NCBI GenBank assembly: GCA_002423435.1
Contig: DIWE01000026.1
Coordinates: forward strand, 3,528-67,527
Direction: 5' to 3'
Source of the DNA: Clostridiales bacterium UBA6114
Lineage (GTDB): Bacteria; Bacillota; Clostridia; Oscillospirales; Butyricicoccaceae
DNA length: 64,000 bases
Positions within the stretch are counted from its first letter, which is position 1, and each line of letters starts with the position of its first letter. The position numbers were made by a program, and so were the translations under genes. Of this stretch, positions 33,447 to 41,979 are shown piece by piece. A model generated the notes under the pieces. The model was not told the DNA's origin. It did no database searches and saw nothing but the letters and a program-made list of their open reading frames with translations.

Positions 33447-33992
33447 TTGAGAAATAAAACTATTATAAAACTGACGATTATCGCATTGTGTATAGCCGCC
33501 GTTTGCGTCTATGCTCTTTGGCCGCAGACCTACGGCAATGACTTGGAGTCCATTGAGAAAATCATATCAAAACAAGACAGCGTCATGGCAGAGGTCTCCG
33601 TTTTTGATGTAAAAGATATTGAGGATTACAGAGTGGCCGGATTTTTCGACATTGATTCCTCGATAGAAGACGCCGTGATGGATGTTGCGGTATTCCAGAA
33701 AAATAAAGATGGAAACTATGTGTTTTTAGGTTTAGGCCGAAGGTTCGGCGCCCTTGAACGTTACCACATCCTTTATTTCCGATTGAATGATTACATTGTG
33801 GATAAGCCGATCCTGCATGTATTCGTCAGCAATAATCCAAAGCTCGCAAAAGTGGAATATATCATATACGGAGGGAATTCTTATTATGCCGATGTGGAAA
33901 AGAACCCGTCGATCACCTTTCTGGAATTCCCGGGGTATGCCGGCAGCGCCGAGTACAACTATTACGATTCGAACGGAAAGATGATAAGCTAG
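33447..33992 (+). CDS. Small membrane-anchored or exported protein of unknown function
   Basis: 181 aa from TTG 33447, preceded by GGGG. One N-terminal hydrophobic segment (IIKLTIIALCIAAVCVYALW) is followed by an outer domain of alternating strands (DYRVAGFFDIDSSIEDAVMD, then PSITFLEFPGYAGSAEYNYY). No family was recognised. It follows the BlaR1 copy 2 gene after 206 bases that hold no other ORF. A CTACATGCTAC element (33384-33394, minus sense) resembles half of the BlaI copy 2 operator, so it might belong to that regulon. Confidence 0.65.
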   Translation: MRNKTIIKLTIIALCIAAVCVYALWPQTYGNDLESIEKIISKQDSVMAEVSVFDVKDIEDYRVAGFFDIDSSIEDAVMDVAVFQKNKDGNYVFLGLGRRFGALERYHILYFRLNDYIVDKPILHVFVSNNPKLAKVEYIIYGGNSYYADVEKNPSITFLEFPGYAGSAEYNYYDSNGKMIS

Positions 33993-34151
33993 AACTACCT
34001 CATATCTGATCTGCCCATTTGAAGTTATATATTCGGTTAAATACAGAGCAAATTTTATGTAACAATCGGCTATTAAACTTCTAACCACAAATATTGCATG
34101 CTTTTTTAAGGAGCTTAGTGAACAATAAATAACGGTTGATATAACAAAAAT

Positions 34152-34185
34152 GGATGGGGACTGCGCTACTACGCAGTCCCCATCC
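34152..34185 (-). terminator. Terminator of the serS/tRNA-Ser unit
   Basis: Perfect 14-bp stem (34152-34165 with 34172-34185, GGATGGGGACTGCG) with a 6-base loop, followed on the minus strand by ATTTTT. Confidence 0.85.
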
Positions 34186-34224
34186 GGGGGTTCCATCACC
34201 GTACTCTCTGACGGCTGATGATTT

Positions 34225-34314
34225 TGGCGGAGAAGGAGAGACTTGAACTCTCGCGCCGGTTTCCCGACCTACTCCCTTAGCAGGGGAGCCTCTTCACCAC
34301 TTGAGTACTTCTCC
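34225..34314 (-). tRNA. tRNA-Ser (GCT anticodon)
   Basis: 90 bases including an encoded CCA. Acceptor GGAGAAG/CTTCTCC, discriminator G, anticodon loop CTGCTAAG, long class-II variable arm (TAGGTCGGGAAACCGGCGC), T loop GTTCAAGTC. It reads AGC/AGT serine codons. Confidence 0.95.
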
Positions 34315-34345
34315 ATCTGGTGAAACAAAATATATCTGTTGCTGT

Positions 34346-34436
34346 TGGCGGAGAGAGTGGGATTCGAACCCACGGACGCTGTAACACGTCGCCGGTTTTC
34401 AAGACCGGTGCCTTAAACCAACTCGACCATCTCTCC
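34346..34436 (-). tRNA. tRNA-Ser (TGA anticodon)
   Basis: 91 bases including CCA. Acceptor GGAGAGA/TCTCTCC, anticodon loop TCTTGAAA, long variable arm, T loop GTTCGAATC. It reads TCN (mainly TCA) serine codons. It lies 31 bases from the other tRNA-Ser. Confidence 0.95.
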
Positions 34437-34554
34437 GTGCAGTTGGGCAAAAGTTATTTTACCATACCGCATCCAACATGTCAACTTAAAACTATCTTAT
34501 ATTAAATACGATTCGTATTAAACATTTCCCAAATTGCATTTTGTATATTTCTTT

Positions 34555-35829
34555 TTAGCGAATTACGTCAATTCCGCCCATATACGGCCTTAACGCTGTA
34601 GGCACCGTAACGGAGCCGTCGGCATTCTGGTACGTTTCAAGGATACACGCGACCGTTCTGCCGACCGCGACGCCGGAGCCGTTTAAGGTGTGCACAAGCT
34701 GTGGTTTTGACGTTGCGTCCTTCTTAAACCGGATCTCGGCGCGGCGCGCCTGAAAATCCTCAAAGTCCGAGCAGGAGGATATTTCCACGTAACGCCCGTA
34801 TGACGGCATCCAGACTTCGATATCATACGTGCAGGCTGAGGAAAAGCCGAGATCGCCGGTGCACAGAATCACAACCCTGTATGGAAGCCCCAAACCGGAG
34901 AGAACCCTTTCCGCATCGTTTGTCAGCGCCTCAAGCTCATCATAGGATTTTTCCGGCTCCGAGAATTTAACAAGCTCCACTTTATTGAACTGATGCTGGC
35001 GTATAAGCCCCCTTGTGTCGCGCCCCGCGCTTCCGGCCTCGCCTCGAAAGCATGCGGAATAGGCGCAATACTTGATTGTCAGTCTTCCGGCGTCAAGGAT
35101 TTCGCCCCTGTGCAGATTGGTGACGGGGACCTCCGCCGTCGGGATCAGGTAAAGCTCCGTCCCTTCTATATGGAACATATCCTCCTCGAATTTCGGAAGC
35201 TGCCCGGTTCCCGTCATGGATGCGCGGTTGGCCAAAAAGGGCGGCAGAATTTCCGTATACCCGTTTTTCGTATGGGTATCGAGGAAATAGTTGATGACCG
35301 CGCGCTCCAGCCGGGCCCCGGCGCCTTTGTAAAAGTGGAACCTTGTCCCGGTAACCTTCGCCGCCGAGGCCGGGTCAAGGATATTGAGCGACTCTCCGAG
35401 CTCCCAGTGGGGCTTCGGTTCAAAATCGAATTTCCTCACCTCGCCTACGCGCCGCAGCTCGACATTATCCTCGCTGTCTTTGCCTTCCGGCACCTTGTCG
35501 GCCGGCACATTGGGCACGGTCATCAGAATAGAGGCGATTTCCCCCTGAAGCTTGTTAAGCTGCGCGTCGTCTTCCCGGATCTGGTCGGCGATCTTTTTCA
35601 TTTCGGCAAAGACGGCCGTCGTATCCTTCCCGGCTTTTTTCAGTGCGGGAATCTCTTTTGATACCCTGTTCTGCTCCGCTTTCAGCTGTTCCGTTTTAAA
35701 AATGAGATCCCGCCGCTTTCCGTCCAGTTCGATCAGGCGGTCGATTTCATTGTCATAGTTTTTTGTTCGCATGGCAAGGCGGGTTTTCACCTTTTCAGGG
35801 TTTTCTCTGATGAATTTGATATCCAGCAT
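34555..35829 (-). CDS. serS: Seryl-tRNA synthetase
   Basis: 424 aa from ATG 35829 after AGGAGTG. The N-terminal coiled-coil tRNA arm (about 1-110) is followed by the class II catalytic domain. Motif 2 is FRGEAGSAGRDTRGLIRQHQ, motif 3 is GSGVAVGRTVACILE, and TAEVPVTNLH helps bind serine. It charges tRNA-Ser, and both serine tRNA genes of the window lie directly downstream on the same strand before a shared terminator. No T-box leader is seen, because a small coiled-coil gene ends 14 bases upstream. Confidence 0.97.
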   Translation of the reverse strand: MLDIKFIRENPEKVKTRLAMRTKNYDNEIDRLIELDGKRRDLIFKTEQLKAEQNRVSKEIPALKKAGKDTTAVFAEMKKIADQIREDDAQLNKLQGEIASILMTVPNVPADKVPEGKDSEDNVELRRVGEVRKFDFEPKPHWELGESLNILDPASAAKVTGTRFHFYKGAGARLERAVINYFLDTHTKNGYTEILPPFLANRASMTGTGQLPKFEEDMFHIEGTELYLIPTAEVPVTNLHRGEILDAGRLTIKYCAYSACFRGEAGSAGRDTRGLIRQHQFNKVELVKFSEPEKSYDELEALTNDAERVLSGLGLPYRVVILCTGDLGFSSACTYDIEVWMPSYGRYVEISSCSDFEDFQARRAEIRFKKDATSKPQLVHTLNGSGVAVGRTVACILETYQNADGSVTVPTALRPYMGGIDVIR

Positions 35830-35843
35830 TTTTGTCACTCCTG

Positions 35844-36347
35844 TTATTTGATCAGCGCGCTTGTTATTTTTTGGTACTCCACCGCCGCTTCATCGCTGAA
35901 AAATTGCGCATATCCGCCCGACTCGATTTCTTTTATGATCTCTCTCGACTTCGTATAATATCTCGTTCTGTACAGCTTTTCGAGCTGCCAGAAATACTCA
36001 TATGCTTTGATTGTTTTGGCGTAAATGCCCGTTTCGCCCGTAGCCAAGGTATATTCCGCGTTCTTTTTCTCGAGCGTTTCTATTTGTTCCTTGGCCTCTT
36101 GCAGCTCCTTCGTGATTTCCTCGATCTTTTGCGCCTGTTCGGTGGTAAGCTCGGTCAGAGATTCCAGCTTTTTGAGCGACCCTTGGGTTGTCGAGATCTG
36201 TTCGTTTAATTTCTGGATCTGGTTTTCGGCTTTTATCTGCGACAGATACGACATGATAATCAGGATCAGCGCCATTGAAAACAGCGCAATCGCATATCCG
36301 ATCAGAAATCGCCTGTTTTTCATATTTTTTTGATTATTATCATTCAT
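35844..36347 (-). CDS. Membrane-anchored coiled-coil protein of unknown function
   Basis: 167 aa. A single N-terminal membrane helix (FLIGYAIALFSMALILIIMS) is followed by a long coiled coil (about 40-95, rich in KLxxLTExxxxKIExxxxE). A short helical C-terminal domain follows (AYEYFWQLEKLYRTRYYTKS). It lies between serS and parB on the same strand with gaps of about 20 bases, so it is likely co-transcribed with them. By position it could work in division or chromosome organisation, but there is no motif to say so. Confidence 0.75.
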   Translation of the reverse strand: MNDNNQKNMKNRRFLIGYAIALFSMALILIIMSYLSQIKAENQIQKLNEQISTTQGSLKKLESLTELTTEQAQKIEEITKELQEAKEQIETLEKKNAEYTLATGETGIYAKTIKAYEYFWQLEKLYRTRYYTKSREIIKEIESGGYAQFFSDEAAVEYQKITSALIK

Positions 36348-36367
36348 TTCAAAAAACTCGTTCCCTT

Positions 36368-37234
36368 TCAGCCTTTCATAGACATCAGAGCATCAATCAG
36401 CCGTGTAAGATCATCATTTCCGTAATATTCAAGCTCTATTCGGCCTTTCGCCCGCCCGTGGGTTATTTTTACTTTTCTTCCAAGCTTTTTCGAAAGAGAC
36501 CGCTCCGTCTCCTCCAGGTAATTTATCGAGATTCCCGGCTTTGCGTCTGCTTTCTTTTTTTGCCTGTTCTGGGACAGCTTTTTTACGTAAAGCTCCGCCG
36601 ATCTGACGGAGAGGGCCTCCCCCGCGATTTTTTTTGCCGCGGCCTCCATCAGCGTTTCGTCTTCAAGCGTCAGAATGGCGCGCGCATGCCCGGCCGATAT
36701 TTCTCCCCTTGCAACCTGTTCCCGGACAGGCTGCGGCAGATTCAAAAGCCGCAGCGCGTTTGCGACCGCGGGCCTCGATTTGCCGACCTTCTCCGCGGCC
36801 TCCTCCTGCTTTAATCCGTAATCCTCGGTCAAGCTCCGGTACCCTTCCGCCTCCTCCAGCGGATTTAGGTCCTCGCGCTGCAGGTTTTCCACGAGCGCGA
36901 GCACCATTGAGCGCCGGTCGTCCGCCTCAACGACGACAGCCGGCATTTCCGAAAGCCCCGCGATCCGCGCCGCGCGCCACCGCCGCTCTCCCGCGATAAT
37001 CTGATATTGCCCGGAGGAAAGGCGCCTCACCATGATCGGTGTAATAATTCCGTTTTGTTTTATGCTTTCCGCAAGCTCGGAAAGGGATTCGTCACTGAAG
37101 CTTTTGCGAGGCTGCGTTCCGTTCGGTTCAATCTGCATAATCGGAATGGTTCCCGGCCCGTCGTTTTGTTCAACCGCCTTTGCCGCGTCTCCGAACAAAG
37201 CGTCCAATCCCCGTCCAAGTCCCCTGCCTGACAT
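36368..37234 (-). CDS. parB: Chromosome-partitioning protein ParB/Spo0J (Firmicute copy)
   Basis: 288 aa. CTP-binding ParB/Sulfiredoxin fold (AESIKQNGIITPIMVRRLSS, then IIAGERRWRAAR; ENLQREDLNPLEEAE), a central HTH (LKQEEAAEKVGKSRPAVANA), and a C-terminal dimerisation domain ending GRIELEYYGNDDLTRLIDAL. It loads on parS and spreads as a clamp. It lies downstream of parA with a 189-base gap. Two parS sites lie between parA and noc, one gene further up. It begins MSGRGLGRGLDALFGD, the usual ParA-activating N-terminus. Confidence 0.95.
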   Translation of the reverse strand: MSGRGLGRGLDALFGDAAKAVEQNDGPGTIPIMQIEPNGTQPRKSFSDESLSELAESIKQNGIITPIMVRRLSSGQYQIIAGERRWRAARIAGLSEMPAVVVEADDRRSMVLALVENLQREDLNPLEEAEGYRSLTEDYGLKQEEAAEKVGKSRPAVANALRLLNLPQPVREQVARGEISAGHARAILTLEDETLMEAAAKKIAGEALSVRSAELYVKKLSQNRQKKKADAKPGISINYLEETERSLSKKLGRKVKITHGRAKGRIELEYYGNDDLTRLIDALMSMKG

Positions 37235-37423
37235 TTTTCATCCTCCAGTCCGTTTCTCTTAGTCCTTGCTTGCAAAATCCCCGCGCCCGTCTTTCCGCCG
37301 AATTTTACGCCGGACTGCGTTAAATTTCCTCGCCATAAACAAATTATGCCTGCAAAAATTTGCCTTGCCCGACGCAAAATTCTTAAGAATTCCATGCACG
37401 CTGATTTAACAAACAAGGCCTAG

Positions 37424-38185
37424 TTATCCGCCGTTTCTGCGGATCAGTTCTCTTGCCGCGCTTAAGTATGCTTCCGTGCCTTTGGAAAACCTGTCGTACG
37501 CGAGCACCGGTTTCCCGTGGCTCGGCGCTTCCGAAAGGCGCACGTTTCTCGGGATTACGGTCGGAAAAACCTTCTGTGTAAAGTGCCGCTTGATTTCCTC
37601 GGTCACCTGCATGGACAGGTTGGTCCTCGCGTCGTACATTGTAAGAATAATCCCCTCGATATCGAGCTTCTGATTCATCGATTTTTTTACCGCGCGAATC
37701 GTCCCCATGAGCTGGCTTAAGCCCTCCAGCGCAAAATACTCGCATTGCAGCGGGATCAGCACGGTATCGGCGGCGTTTAACGCGTTTATAACCAAAAGCC
37801 CCAGCGACGGCGGGCAGTCTATCAATATGTAGTCGTAGCGCTCCTTTAAAGGTTCCAGCGCGGTTTTCAGCTTGTATTCCCTGCCCTCAAGCGAAACCAG
37901 TTCGATTTCCGCCCCGGCGAGATTCCGGTTCGACGGAATAAGGTCTCCCCAGCTTGTCCTTTTTACCGCCTTTGTGACATCCACGTCGTTTAACAGGACG
38001 TCGTAGACGTTTGTCCCCGACGCAAGCGGATCGGCGCCGAAGCCCGATGTGGAATTGCCCTGCGGGTCAAAATCGCAGAGCAGGACCTTTTTTTGCATTG
38101 TGCTAAGGGAAGCGCACAAATTGACGGCTGTGGTCGTCTTGCCGACGCCGCCCTTCTGGTTTGCAATTGCAATGATCTTTCCCAT
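37424..38185 (-). CDS. parA: Chromosome-partitioning ATPase ParA/Soj (Firmicute copy)
   Basis: 253 aa from ATG 38185 after AGGAGAC; the open frame upstream has no ribosome site. Deviant Walker A ANQKGGVGKTTTAVNLCASL, switch motif LLCDFDPQGNSTSG, and Walker B YILIDCPPSLGLLVINAL. It drives segregation with ParB and regulates DnaA. It sits between noc and parB in the classical Firmicute origin block. Confidence 0.96.
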   Translation of the reverse strand: MGKIIAIANQKGGVGKTTTAVNLCASLSTMQKKVLLCDFDPQGNSTSGFGADPLASGTNVYDVLLNDVDVTKAVKRTSWGDLIPSNRNLAGAEIELVSLEGREYKLKTALEPLKERYDYILIDCPPSLGLLVINALNAADTVLIPLQCEYFALEGLSQLMGTIRAVKKSMNQKLDIEGIILTMYDARTNLSMQVTEEIKRHFTQKVFPTVIPRNVRLSEAPSHGKPVLAYDRFSKGTEAYLSAARELIRRNGG

Positions 38186-38257
38186 GTCTCCTGTCGCCTC
38201 CCTCCGATTGCCAACCTCTAAATTATAGCACAGTCTCCAGAATTTGCAACGCAAAAA

Positions 38258-38298
38258 AGTTTCACGTGAAACATGCGCTCAATGTTTCACGTGAAACT
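38258..38298. other. Two parS sites
   Basis: AGTTTCACGTGAAACA (38258-38273) and TGTTTCACGTGAAACT (38283-38298) each contain the perfect 14-base core GTTTCACGTGAAAC. They are 25 bases apart, between parA and noc. They are ParB loading sites, and Noc binds a closely related sequence. Confidence 0.95.
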
Positions 38299-38325
38299 TT
38301 TTTCGCTTTCACTTGAAAAAGGTGG

Positions 38326-39147
38326 TTATCCGGCTTTGCCTGAGGAAATCTGAATCTTTAAGATCAACTCGCCATTATCCTCCGTCTTCTCACATTTTGC
38401 GTTGATGCCCGAGCGCTGCATCAGAGAAATCGCCCGGTTTACCGTGTTCAGGAACAGCCTCACGTCCTTCATTACGGCAAAGGACAGCTTTTCCCGTCTG
38501 GGCTCCTTCTCTGGTGGAGCGGTCAGCAGTGCCTCAATATATTCTTCGGTCTGCAACACATTCAGCTTGTTTTTTATAATATGGCTCAGCGCCATTTTTT
38601 TCTCTTCCTCGTCGGGGATGCGCAGGAGAGCGCGCGCATGCCTCTCCGACAGCTCGTTCTCCTTAATCATTTCAACCACTTCGGGCGAGTGCTTCAGCAG
38701 GCGAAGCTTGTTCGCAACTGCCGACTGGGTCTTCCCGATCTTGTCCGCGGCCTCCTCCTGTGTCAAACCGAAAATCTGTATCAGATTCAGGATACCCGAC
38801 GCCTCTTCAAAGAAATCCAGATCCTTTCTCTGCAGGTTTTCCACCAGGGCGATCAGCGCCGAATCCCTGTCGTCCACATTGAGCAAAATACAGGGGACTT
38901 CCGACAGGCCGGCCATGGCGGCCGCGCGCAGACGGCGCTCTCCGGCGATCAGCTCATAGCCCGCCGCCGTTTGGCGGACCGTCAGAGGATTGAGGATGCC
39001 GTACTGCCGGATGCTGGCCGCAAGCTCCAAAAGCCCGTTTTCGTCAAAGACAGTTCTCGGCTGCGCCGAGTTTTTGATAATGTCCCTCGTTCTGATATAT
39101 CTGATCTGTTTCACGTTTTTTAAATGGTGATCCTTTGGAGTCAACAT
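38326..39147 (-). CDS. noc: ParB-family nucleoid occlusion protein Noc
   Basis: 273 aa. ParB paralogue: LAASIRQYGILNPLTVRQTA, GYELIAGERRLRAAAMAGLS, ENLQRKDLDFFEEASGILNL, HTH LTQEEAADKIGKTQSAVANK. It lacks the LGRGLxALF start of ParB, and its position directly between rsmG and parA is that of noc in Firmicutes. Noc binds DNA sites and the membrane to stop division over nucleoids. The distinction from a second Spo0J rests on position and on the presence of the other ParB. Confidence 0.88.
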   Translation of the reverse strand: MLTPKDHHLKNVKQIRYIRTRDIIKNSAQPRTVFDENGLLELAASIRQYGILNPLTVRQTAAGYELIAGERRLRAAAMAGLSEVPCILLNVDDRDSALIALVENLQRKDLDFFEEASGILNLIQIFGLTQEEAADKIGKTQSAVANKLRLLKHSPEVVEMIKENELSERHARALLRIPDEEEKKMALSHIIKNKLNVLQTEEYIEALLTAPPEKEPRREKLSFAVMKDVRLFLNTVNRAISLMQRSGINAKCEKTEDNGELILKIQISSGKAG

Positions 39148-39236
39148 GCTTGTCCTCCTTTCCTCCTAATCAAATTTTACCATATTATGTAAATTAGTAA
39201 AGAAAAACCGCACTTCCTTTTGCGACGGCAAAACAG

Positions 39237-39265
39237 ACAGCCCGACTTTTCGTCGGGCTGTTTTT
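39237..39265. terminator. Terminator between rsmG and noc
   Basis: ACAGCCCGAC-TTTTC-GTCGGGCTGT followed by TTTT on plus; the minus direction also has a weak T-rich tail. It closes the rpmH-to-rsmG transcript. Confidence 0.7.
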
Positions 39266-39329
39266 CATTAAATTTGTATAAAGCTGTTGGAAAAGGGCTG
39301 ATCCGGGCGGAAGTAAGGAAATACTGATT

Positions 39330-40037
39330 CTAAAGCGGCTGCGATTTTATTTTGCTGAACCTTCGGGGATAGGCAGGCGGGGTGTCCCCCGTTTTCCGGA
39401 TGCGGACAATGCGGTAGCCCGCCTCCGTTAACGGCAGCGTATAGTCGAAAAAGCCGGAAACCTCTCCATTTAAGAGCTTTATCGCCCTTTCGGCGTTTTG
39501 AAGCTCCTCGCCGCTGTCCCTCATCTTCATCGCCAGAAACAGGCCGCCTGTTTTCAGAAACGGCATCGAGAGCTCGCACAGCATATTAAGGGGCGCCACG
39601 GCGCGCGCCACAGCGAGATCAAACTGCCCGCGCAAAGATGCTGTGCAGGCCGCCTCCTCGGCTCTCGCGCAAATGAGCCGCGGAGCCACGCCCAGGACGG
39701 CGCACGCCTCGCCCAGAAAATCTATCCGCTTTTTCTGGCTGTCGAGCAGGGTGATGTCATATGAGAGGTCGTAAAGCTTCAGCGGCATGCCCGGGAAGCC
39801 GGCCCCGCAGCCGACGTCGATGATCTTCTTTCCGCAGAGCCCGGCGGCTTTCAGCACGGCGAGGCTGTCGACCAGATGGCGCGACACCGCCTCGTCGCGG
39901 TCCTTTACCGCCGTCAGGTTCATGACCTTGTTTTTTTCGAGCAGGATGTGAAGAAATGCCTCCATCCGCCTTTTCGCGTCCGGGGAAACCGCGAGGCCGA
40001 ACCGCTTCATTCCTGCGTCAAAAACGTCCTCCGTCAT
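39330..40037 (-). CDS. rsmG: 16S rRNA m7G527 methyltransferase RsmG (Firmicute copy)
   Basis: 235 aa. The N-terminal helical part (NKVMNLTAVKDRDEAVSRHL) and Rossmann SAM site (IIDVGCGAGFPGMPLKL, then ITLLDSQKKRIDFL) are classic RsmG. The catalytic-region LAVARAVAPLNMLCEL is present. It methylates N7 of G527 in 16S rRNA; loss gives low-level streptomycin resistance in known bacteria. Its start overlaps the end of mnmG by four bases. Confidence 0.95.
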   Translation of the reverse strand: MTEDVFDAGMKRFGLAVSPDAKRRMEAFLHILLEKNKVMNLTAVKDRDEAVSRHLVDSLAVLKAAGLCGKKIIDVGCGAGFPGMPLKLYDLSYDITLLDSQKKRIDFLGEACAVLGVAPRLICARAEEAACTASLRGQFDLAVARAVAPLNMLCELSMPFLKTGGLFLAMKMRDSGEELQNAERAIKLLNGEVSGFFDYTLPLTEAGYRIVRIRKTGDTPPAYPRRFSKIKSQPL

Positions 40038-41920
40038 ATGCGCGCCCGCCCTTTCCGCCTCTGCTCGAGGTAAACGATCAGCACCGTTACGTCCGCCGGG
40101 CTGACCCCCGAGATCCTGGAGGCCTGCCCGAGGCTTCTGGGCTTTATCCTGTCAAGCTTTTCCCGCGCCTCAAGCCGGAGCGACGAAATGCCCCTGTAAT
40201 CGATATCCTCCGGCAAAACCACGTTTTCCAGCGCGTGAAACTGCTCCGCTTCCTTCATCTGCCGGCTGATGTAGCCCTCATACCGCACCCGGATGTCGAC
40301 CTGCTCGCGGATGTCCGGCGAAAGGTCGGGCCGCTCCGGATCGAACGGCGCGAGCATCTGATAGGAAAGCTGCGGCCGCCGTACAAGCTCGATCAGCCTG
40401 CAGCCCGTCGCAATCGGCGTGCTTCCGGCACTGGTCAACAGCCTGTTAAGTTCGTCCGATTCCGCGACGCCGACCTTTGAGAGGCGCCTGATCTCGTCCT
40501 CCACCGTCCGATATTTTTCCACAACCTGTTGATATCTTTCCGCCGACACCAGTCCGACGCCGTAGCCGAAACGGCAAAGCCGCTCATCGGCATTGTCCTG
40601 GCGCAACAGCAGGCGGTACTCCGAGCGCGACGTCATCATGCGGTAGGGCTCCTTCGTGCCCTTTGTCACAATGTCGTCGATCAGCGTCCCGATATAGGAG
40701 CCCGCGCGGTCAAGGACCAGCGGCGCGTCCCCCCTGATCTTCAAAGCCGCGTTGATGCCGGCGACCAGGCCCTGCGCCGCCGCTTCCTCATAGCCCGACG
40801 TGCCGCAGAACTGGCCCGCGCCGTACAGCCCCGCAATTTTTTTCGTCTCCATCGTCGGATAGAGCTCCAGGGGATTTACGCAGTCGTACTCGATCGCATA
40901 GGCCGAGCGCATTACCTGCGCTTTTTCAAGCCCGATCACCGAGTGGAGCACCTCAAGCTGCACGTCCTCCGGAAGGGAAGACGACAGCCCCTGGACATAC
41001 ATTTCCTCCGTATCAAGCCCCATCGGCTCGATAAAAAGCTGGTGCCTCTCCTTGTTCGCGAAGCGCACCACCTTATCCTCGATCGACGGACAGTAGCGCG
41101 GGCCCACCCCCTCGATCTTTCCGGAAAAAAGCGGCGAGCGGTGCAGATTGCGGCGGATGATCTCATGCGTTTTCGGGGTCGTGTACGTCAGGTGGCAGAG
41201 CGCTGCGTTTTTCGGCGGCGTTTTCGTTTCAAAGGAAAAGGGGATCACCCCTTCCTCCCCTTCCTGAACCTCCATCCGGGAGAAATCGATGCCGCGCCTA
41301 TGAATCCGCGCGGGCGTGCCCGTCTTAAAACGCATCAGCTCAAGACCAAGCGCCCTGAGTGAGGAGGTAAGCGCCGTCGCGGCGTGCATCCCGTCGGGGC
41401 CGCTCTCCTTCGTAAACTCCCCGACGATGATTTTCCCGCCGAGAAACGTGCCCGTGCAGACAATAACCGCCCTCGCCTTGTAAAAAGCGCCCGTCGCGGT
41501 GCAAACGCCCGCAACCTTTCCGTCCTCGGCTTCGATCGACACGACCTCGGCCTGCCGCAAAATCAGGTTATCCTGTTTTTCAAGCGCGTGCTTCATATAA
41601 ATCCTGTAGGCGGCCCTGTCCGCCTGCGCCCGAAGGGAATGGACCGCCGGGCCCTTGCCCCGGTTTAAAAGCCTGTACTGGATGCAGGAATGGTCGGCCG
41701 CCTTGGCCATTTCCCCGCCGAGCGCGTCGATTTCCCGCACGAGCTGCCCCTTGGCCGTTCCGCCGATCGCGGGGTTGCAGGGCATGTTGCCCACGGCGTC
41801 GAGATTGATCGTAAAACAGACCGCGCGCATCGAAAGCCGGGCCGCGGCGAGCGCCGCCTCGACCCCCGCGTGGCCCGCGCCGATCACGGCAATATCAAAT
41901 TCTCCGGCAGGATAAGTCAT
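40034..41920 (-). CDS. mnmG: tRNA uridine-34 carboxymethylaminomethyl-modification enzyme MnmG (GidA)
   Basis: 628 aa from ATG 41920. The FAD-binding start is FDIAVIGAGHAGVEAALAAA; the family signature is CNPAIGGTAKGQLVREIDAL, and the second motif is GQFCGTSGYEEAAAQGLVAG. The C-terminal helical domain that contacts MnmE ends SLGQASRISGVSPADVTVLI. With MnmE it installs the cmnm5 group on wobble U34 of several tRNAs. It lies between mnmE and rsmG in the usual order. Confidence 0.97.
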   Translation of the reverse strand: MTYPAGEFDIAVIGAGHAGVEAALAAARLSMRAVCFTINLDAVGNMPCNPAIGGTAKGQLVREIDALGGEMAKAADHSCIQYRLLNRGKGPAVHSLRAQADRAAYRIYMKHALEKQDNLILRQAEVVSIEAEDGKVAGVCTATGAFYKARAVIVCTGTFLGGKIIVGEFTKESGPDGMHAATALTSSLRALGLELMRFKTGTPARIHRRGIDFSRMEVQEGEEGVIPFSFETKTPPKNAALCHLTYTTPKTHEIIRRNLHRSPLFSGKIEGVGPRYCPSIEDKVVRFANKERHQLFIEPMGLDTEEMYVQGLSSSLPEDVQLEVLHSVIGLEKAQVMRSAYAIEYDCVNPLELYPTMETKKIAGLYGAGQFCGTSGYEEAAAQGLVAGINAALKIRGDAPLVLDRAGSYIGTLIDDIVTKGTKEPYRMMTSRSEYRLLLRQDNADERLCRFGYGVGLVSAERYQQVVEKYRTVEDEIRRLSKVGVAESDELNRLLTSAGSTPIATGCRLIELVRRPQLSYQMLAPFDPERPDLSPDIREQVDIRVRYEGYISRQMKEAEQFHALENVVLPEDIDYRGISSLRLEAREKLDRIKPRSLGQASRISGVSPADVTVLIVYLEQRRKGRARI

Positions 41921-41979
41921 CGCATTCACAACTCTCTGTATATTCCATGTAATATAATCCCGTTCGTATCGAAATTTAC

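Noticed and set aside
38326..39147. A second Spo0J/ParB instead of Noc
   Set aside because: Position between rsmG and parA and the missing LGRGLxALF start favour Noc.
40529..41362. 277-codon plus-strand open frame inside mnmG
   Set aside because: Arg-rich shadow of MnmG.
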